Below, in pieces: positions 61,470 through 64,000 of a stretch of DNA of 64,000 nucleotides (position 1 is the first letter of the stretch; every line of letters begins with the position of its first letter). A program made the translations under genes and the position numbers. The DNA lies in the NCBI GenBank assembly GCA_002748755.1, contig PDTD01000009.1:1-64000 (forward strand), read 5' to 3'. Under the pieces are notes generated by a model. The model was not told the DNA's origin. It did no database searches and saw only the letters and a list, made by a program, of their open reading frames with translations. Source of the DNA: Desulfobulbus propionicus. Its GTDB lineage: Bacteria > Desulfobacterota > Desulfobulbia > Desulfobulbales > Desulfobulbaceae.

Positions 61470-61616
61470 AGCCCATTTCTCTACAATGCGTACCTGCGTT
61501 CAGCCCAGGCGGTTCCATCTTCGCTCGTGTTTTAGCAACCCATCTGTGTCCAAATCAAATAAAGGACCAAAAGTTATCGAACCTGGCACCACCTGAGCTG
61601 ATGAACAATCCCCGCT
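61470..61616 (+). repeat. Dispersed 220-bp repeat, internally deleted
   Basis: Left end agcccatttctctacaatgc joins directly to the middle gcgttcagcccaggcggttc, then the normal right half to gctgatgaacaatccccgct. About 75 bases are missing, a typical MITE-like internal deletion. Confidence 0.8.
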
Positions 61617-61770
61617 AGGATGTGAACTATGTACACTTTTGCACCGTTAGGCAGACAACAAATGCTTTTTTAAAAAACATGTTCTGTGAAGAAGCGTACC
61701 ATATCTGCGTTGGGGTAATTTGCTCCCTGCCTCAGCATGAAGGGGTATAGGAGACCTCGTAAAAAAACCT

Positions 61771-61799
61771 GCCAGTCAAATTTGTACTGGCATTTTTTG
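61771..61799. terminator. Terminator, possibly bidirectional
   Basis: TGCCAGT (61771-61777) pairs with ACTGGCA (61787-61793), followed by TTTTTT and preceded by AAAAAAA. It isolates the downstream small membrane genes from upstream transcription. Confidence 0.7.
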
Positions 61800-61872
61800 T
61801 TAGGCTCCTGTAAGTTTATTGCCGTTTGCTAATGTTTAAAGAAAAATTACCATTTGCTTTTAGAGGGAAAGT

Positions 61873-62007
61873 ATGGCACCTTTCATTCCACTTGCTTGCG
61901 GTATAGCGTCCACCCTAACCGTTCTCTTAGCCTTTGAGACTGGAAAAGGAACGAAGCGCACTCTGGAGAGGAGAAAAAGGAGAAATGCCCGAAAGACTCG
62001 ATCGTGA
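61873..62007 (+). CDS. 44-residue membrane protein, overlooked small gene
   Basis: ATG 61873, preceded by AGAGGGAAAG, opens a 44-residue frame: MAPFIPLACGIASTLTVLLA then FETGKGTKRTLERRKRRNAR. One TM helix is followed by a strongly basic tail, like the tandem GxxxG proteins at 51154-51614. It overlaps the next start by 23 bases, indicating coupling. Small size makes the call tentative, but the ribosome binding site, composition and coupling argue for a real gene. It is another FezA-like candidate. Confidence 0.6.
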   Translation: MAPFIPLACGIASTLTVLLAFETGKGTKRTLERRKRRNARKTRS

Positions 62008-62275
62008 GACGAAAAAGGAGGTCGCCAAAATTGGCATGACCCTGTGTCTTGGAGTCACTGTCCTCACCGCCCCGCTACTCAAGGGCAACAAAACCATGAA
62101 AAATGTTCATACCGGAGCAGGACTTGCATTGACAGCCTTCTCTCTCTGGCATCATTTCCTCTATCAGGCGGATAAAAAAAAGAATATCAAGAAAACAAAG
62201 GCACAAGCCGTTGCAGCTACAACCAAAACCTCTCCCCCAGCAGCCTCCCCCCATGAGGGTTCCCAGACTGTCTGA
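61985..62275 (+). CDS. Small two-helix membrane protein
   Basis: A 96-residue protein: MPERLDRETKKEVAKIGMTL, TM helix about 17-33, then KNVHTGAGLALTAFSLWHHF second TM and a Lys/Ala/Thr/Pro-rich tail. Two His in the second helix (VHTG, WHH) could bind metal or heme. Start 61985 follows AAGGAGA; the frame to 61934 overlaps the 44-residue gene. It is coupled to that gene and close to the metal regulator. No named family is claimed. Confidence 0.65.
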   Translation: MPERLDRETKKEVAKIGMTLCLGVTVLTAPLLKGNKTMKNVHTGAGLALTAFSLWHHFLYQADKKKNIKKTKAQAVAATTKTSPPAASPHEGSQTV

Positions 62276-62571
62276 TAAAAGCACAATACGATCCATCTAC
62301 CCTCCTTGTTGATCCTCATAAGCGGTTTCAGGTATTTGAATCCGCCATGATTCCCTGGTCCAGAGGAACAACAAAGACATGACAAGCTAGTACCCTTCAG
62401 AGACGAGTTCAATTCGTATACCCCTCTTAGAAGAATTGTTCATGACCCGCAACTCCCTTGAACAACAGGCAATTCTTTTTCTCTCTCTGGATTGCATCAA
62501 AAGATTAATTGACTTTTCTGTCATATAGCGTACCTTTTAGAGGGGCTTCAGGAACTCTACCAGGGACGATT

Positions 62572-63057
62572 ATGACAAAAAAATACTCACTTACAGCGAG
62601 CCAGGAAGATTATCTTGAGGCAATCTACCTCATTTCAGAAGAAAAAATGGCCGCCCGCGCCAAGGACATAGCCGATTTTCTCAAGGTTCGTGCGTCCTCC
62701 GTTACCTCTGCCCTGCGGACTCTGGGCAGCATGAAACTGGTCAACTATGCCCCTTACGACCTCGTCACCCTGACCAAGGAAGGACGACAGATAGCAGCGG
62801 AAATTGTTCGGCGCCACAACACCTTAAAACGCTTTCTTATCGATGTTCTAGGTGTTGAGGAGTCTGATGCAGAAGAGGCTGCTTGCAAGATGGAGCACTC
62901 AATCCCCAAGGCCATTGTTGACCGCTTGGTCAAGTACTCGGAGTACGTTGACACCTGTCCAAAAGGTGGAATAACATGGGATAATGGCTTCGGCTATTAT
63001 TGTAAGGATGGCTGTAACGTATCGACCTGCACCCGGAACAGGCCCGAGGGCAGCTGA
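62572..63057 (+). CDS. DtxR/MntR-type metal-dependent transcriptional regulator
   Basis: A 161-residue repressor-type protein: winged helix (TASQEDYLEAIYLISEEKMA, then AKDIADFLKVRASSVTSALR) and dimerisation/metal domain (AAEIVRRHNTLKRFLIDVLG, CKMEHSIPKAIVDRL) with Glu, His and Cys at expected metal positions. The tail CPKGGITWDNGFGYYCKDGC then NVSTC holds four Cys, unusual for MntR and possibly an Fe-S or zinc site. There is no SH3 domain. Start 62572 follows AGGGAC. It is the only regulator in the iron cluster and is its likely controller. Confidence 0.88.
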   Translation: MTKKYSLTASQEDYLEAIYLISEEKMAARAKDIADFLKVRASSVTSALRTLGSMKLVNYAPYDLVTLTKEGRQIAAEIVRRHNTLKRFLIDVLGVEESDAEEAACKMEHSIPKAIVDRLVKYSEYVDTCPKGGITWDNGFGYYCKDGCNVSTCTRNRPEGS

Positions 63058-63271
63058 CCGGAAAAGAAGAACCAGGAGACTGGACGCAGGACAGGACGTA
63101 TACGCTTCCCTCTGCTGTAACGAGGTAAGCACAGAAGCATACAAGTACAGCACGAACAAGAACACAAGACCATAGAGTCTACGATGGCTGAAAAGAAAGC
63201 CGCCTGGACGCAGTCTGAATACGTACCGGTTGCATCGGCGATGCTTTGCGCTTCGCAGTTTGAGGCGCCAG

Positions 63272-63694
63272 TCAGGTATGTACCAGCGGATACCCCACCT
63301 CAATCTCCTTGACGAGCCGACAGGCATCCCGGAAACTCAACAGCTGCTCTCGTACGGCAACCTGCAATCGCAGAAATAATTCCTGAAAAAGCTGCTCTTG
63401 CCTGATCTGTATTTGAGCATGGGCCTCCACGTTTCTCGATCCGACATCTGTGGCATCAAAGGATCGTACATAGCTCAGATCTGATCCCTTAATCTCAAAG
63501 GTATCTCTGATAAAACTATCTATCTTTCTGACCTGGCCGAGAGTAAAACGCCTCTTTCTCAAGCTTTGTGAAAGAGCGTTGACAATGACCCAGCCACTTT
63601 CCTGCTTGGCCTTATCAACAAAATAATCGCGCAGTTCGCTGACAATCTCTTTTTTGGCCCGCTCTAAGGCTGCCTGGTTAAAATCATACATCAT
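63272..63694 (-). CDS. Hypothetical soluble protein
   Basis: A 140-residue, mostly helical protein opening MMYDFNQAALERAKKEIVSE, with LSQSLRKRRFTLGQVRKIDSF and a C-terminal long helix (RQEQLFQELFLRLQVAVREQ). No signal peptide or TM helix. Start at one of the tandem ATGs 63694/63691 is chosen; the frame to 63793 is unsupported. Convergent with the regulator gene. No family recognised. Confidence 0.55.
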   Translation of the reverse strand: MMYDFNQAALERAKKEIVSELRDYFVDKAKQESGWVIVNALSQSLRKRRFTLGQVRKIDSFIRDTFEIKGSDLSYVRSFDATDVGSRNVEAHAQIQIRQEQLFQELFLRLQVAVREQLLSFRDACRLVKEIEVGYPLVHT

Positions 63695-63803
63695 TCGTGT
63701 AGTCTGTCTCCGTGTTTTTTTATCTCTCCGCCACACTGAAAAGCATACGATAGCTTTACCCAGGCACGATGTTCCTTCCATTGCCCCAAACAAGTAAGCA
63801 GGT

Positions 63804-64000
63804 TAGGATGGATTCCTCATAAACATTGTGTCTCATTTGAAAGAAGTAACCAAAATAGATGTATGCGATCTCCGTGGAAAGGTTCAAATTTCACCAAAAC
63901 ATGCACCAACGCTCAGCCCAGGAGGTACCATCTTTGGCAATGTTTTGGCCACTTGGATACCCAAGTAGAATGTGGTACCAAAAACTTTCAAACTTGGCAC
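63804..64000 (+). repeat. Dispersed 220-bp repeat, cut by window end
   Basis: It starts aggatggattcctcataaac and continues ttgtgtctcatttgaaagaa through ccaggaggtaccatctttgg to caaacttggcac at the last base. The right end lies outside the window. Confidence 0.85.

Larger units (their letters stand above)
61284..61872. other. Intergenic region with short repeat copy and terminator
   Basis: It contains an internally deleted dispersed repeat (61470-61616) and a terminator (61771-61799). The plus frame 61293-61535 runs through the repeat and is rejected. Confidence 0.45.

Noticed and set aside
391-64000. CRISPR array
   Set aside because: The repeats are 220 bp, dispersed over tens of kilobases, in both orientations and without regular spacers; no cas genes.

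Overview
The window looks like a chromosome segment of an anaerobic Desulfobacterota (deltaproteobacterial) species, most likely of the Desulfobulbales. This is inferred from gene content: NifB/NifX-domain proteins with ferredoxin-bearing MinD ATPases, a Wtp-type tungstate/molybdate transporter, DUF134/DUF5320 genes, a Cache-HAMP sensor, a very large FeoB and an iron-compartment-like gene set. No rRNA, tRNA or CRISPR array was seen. Species cannot be fixed from sequence alone.

Layout. 1-1238: no gene, but three tandem hairpin repeats and a terminator. 1239-7368 (minus): Fe-S/cofactor cluster (NifU-like, three NifB/NifX-domain proteins, two MinD-ferredoxin ATPases, a degenerate receiver) ending with a sigma-54 regulator, divergent from a CoA-disulfide-reductase/rhodanese fusion (7755-9455). 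9456-13500: eroded DNA with a dead LysE transporter, a Cache-HAMP sensor and a broken IS256 transposase. 13838-18911: FmdE-like periplasmic protein, MscS-type channel, dead ybaK, K+ channel-RCK-receiver fusion. 19311-22227: wtpABC-like operon. 22228-25056: transposon debris around a YitT gene. 25245-31212: EI24 protein, small hypothetical, EamA transporter, MoxR ATPase/VWA pair. 31462-37225: metal ABC transport (a separate binding protein, then a zinc/manganese-type operon with two binding proteins). 37553-39568: 671-residue repeat protein. 40768-41707: DUF5320 and DUF134.

42149-63057 is the most interesting part. It holds three P1B-type ATPases, a stand-alone degenerate heavy-metal-associated domain, two pairs of Gly-rich (GxxxG-like) membrane proteins, a tandem pair of small GxxxG proteins plus a 44-residue gene of the same kind, a protein with three FeoA-like domains, a YceI-like protein, FeoA, FeoB, a FeoB-associated Cys-rich protein, two NikK/NikL-like exported proteins and a DtxR/MntR-type regulator. 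This resembles an enlarged ferrosome (fez) locus, the system that builds membrane-bounded iron stores in some anaerobes. FeoAB would import Fe(II), the ATPases would load it into a compartment shaped by the small membrane proteins, and the regulator would set expression. That model is inference.

The second striking feature is a non-coding repeat of about 220 bp with 15-18 bp terminal inverted repeats. About twenty copies or fragments lie between genes across the whole window, with no matching transposase here: a MITE-like family with at least two internal subtypes.
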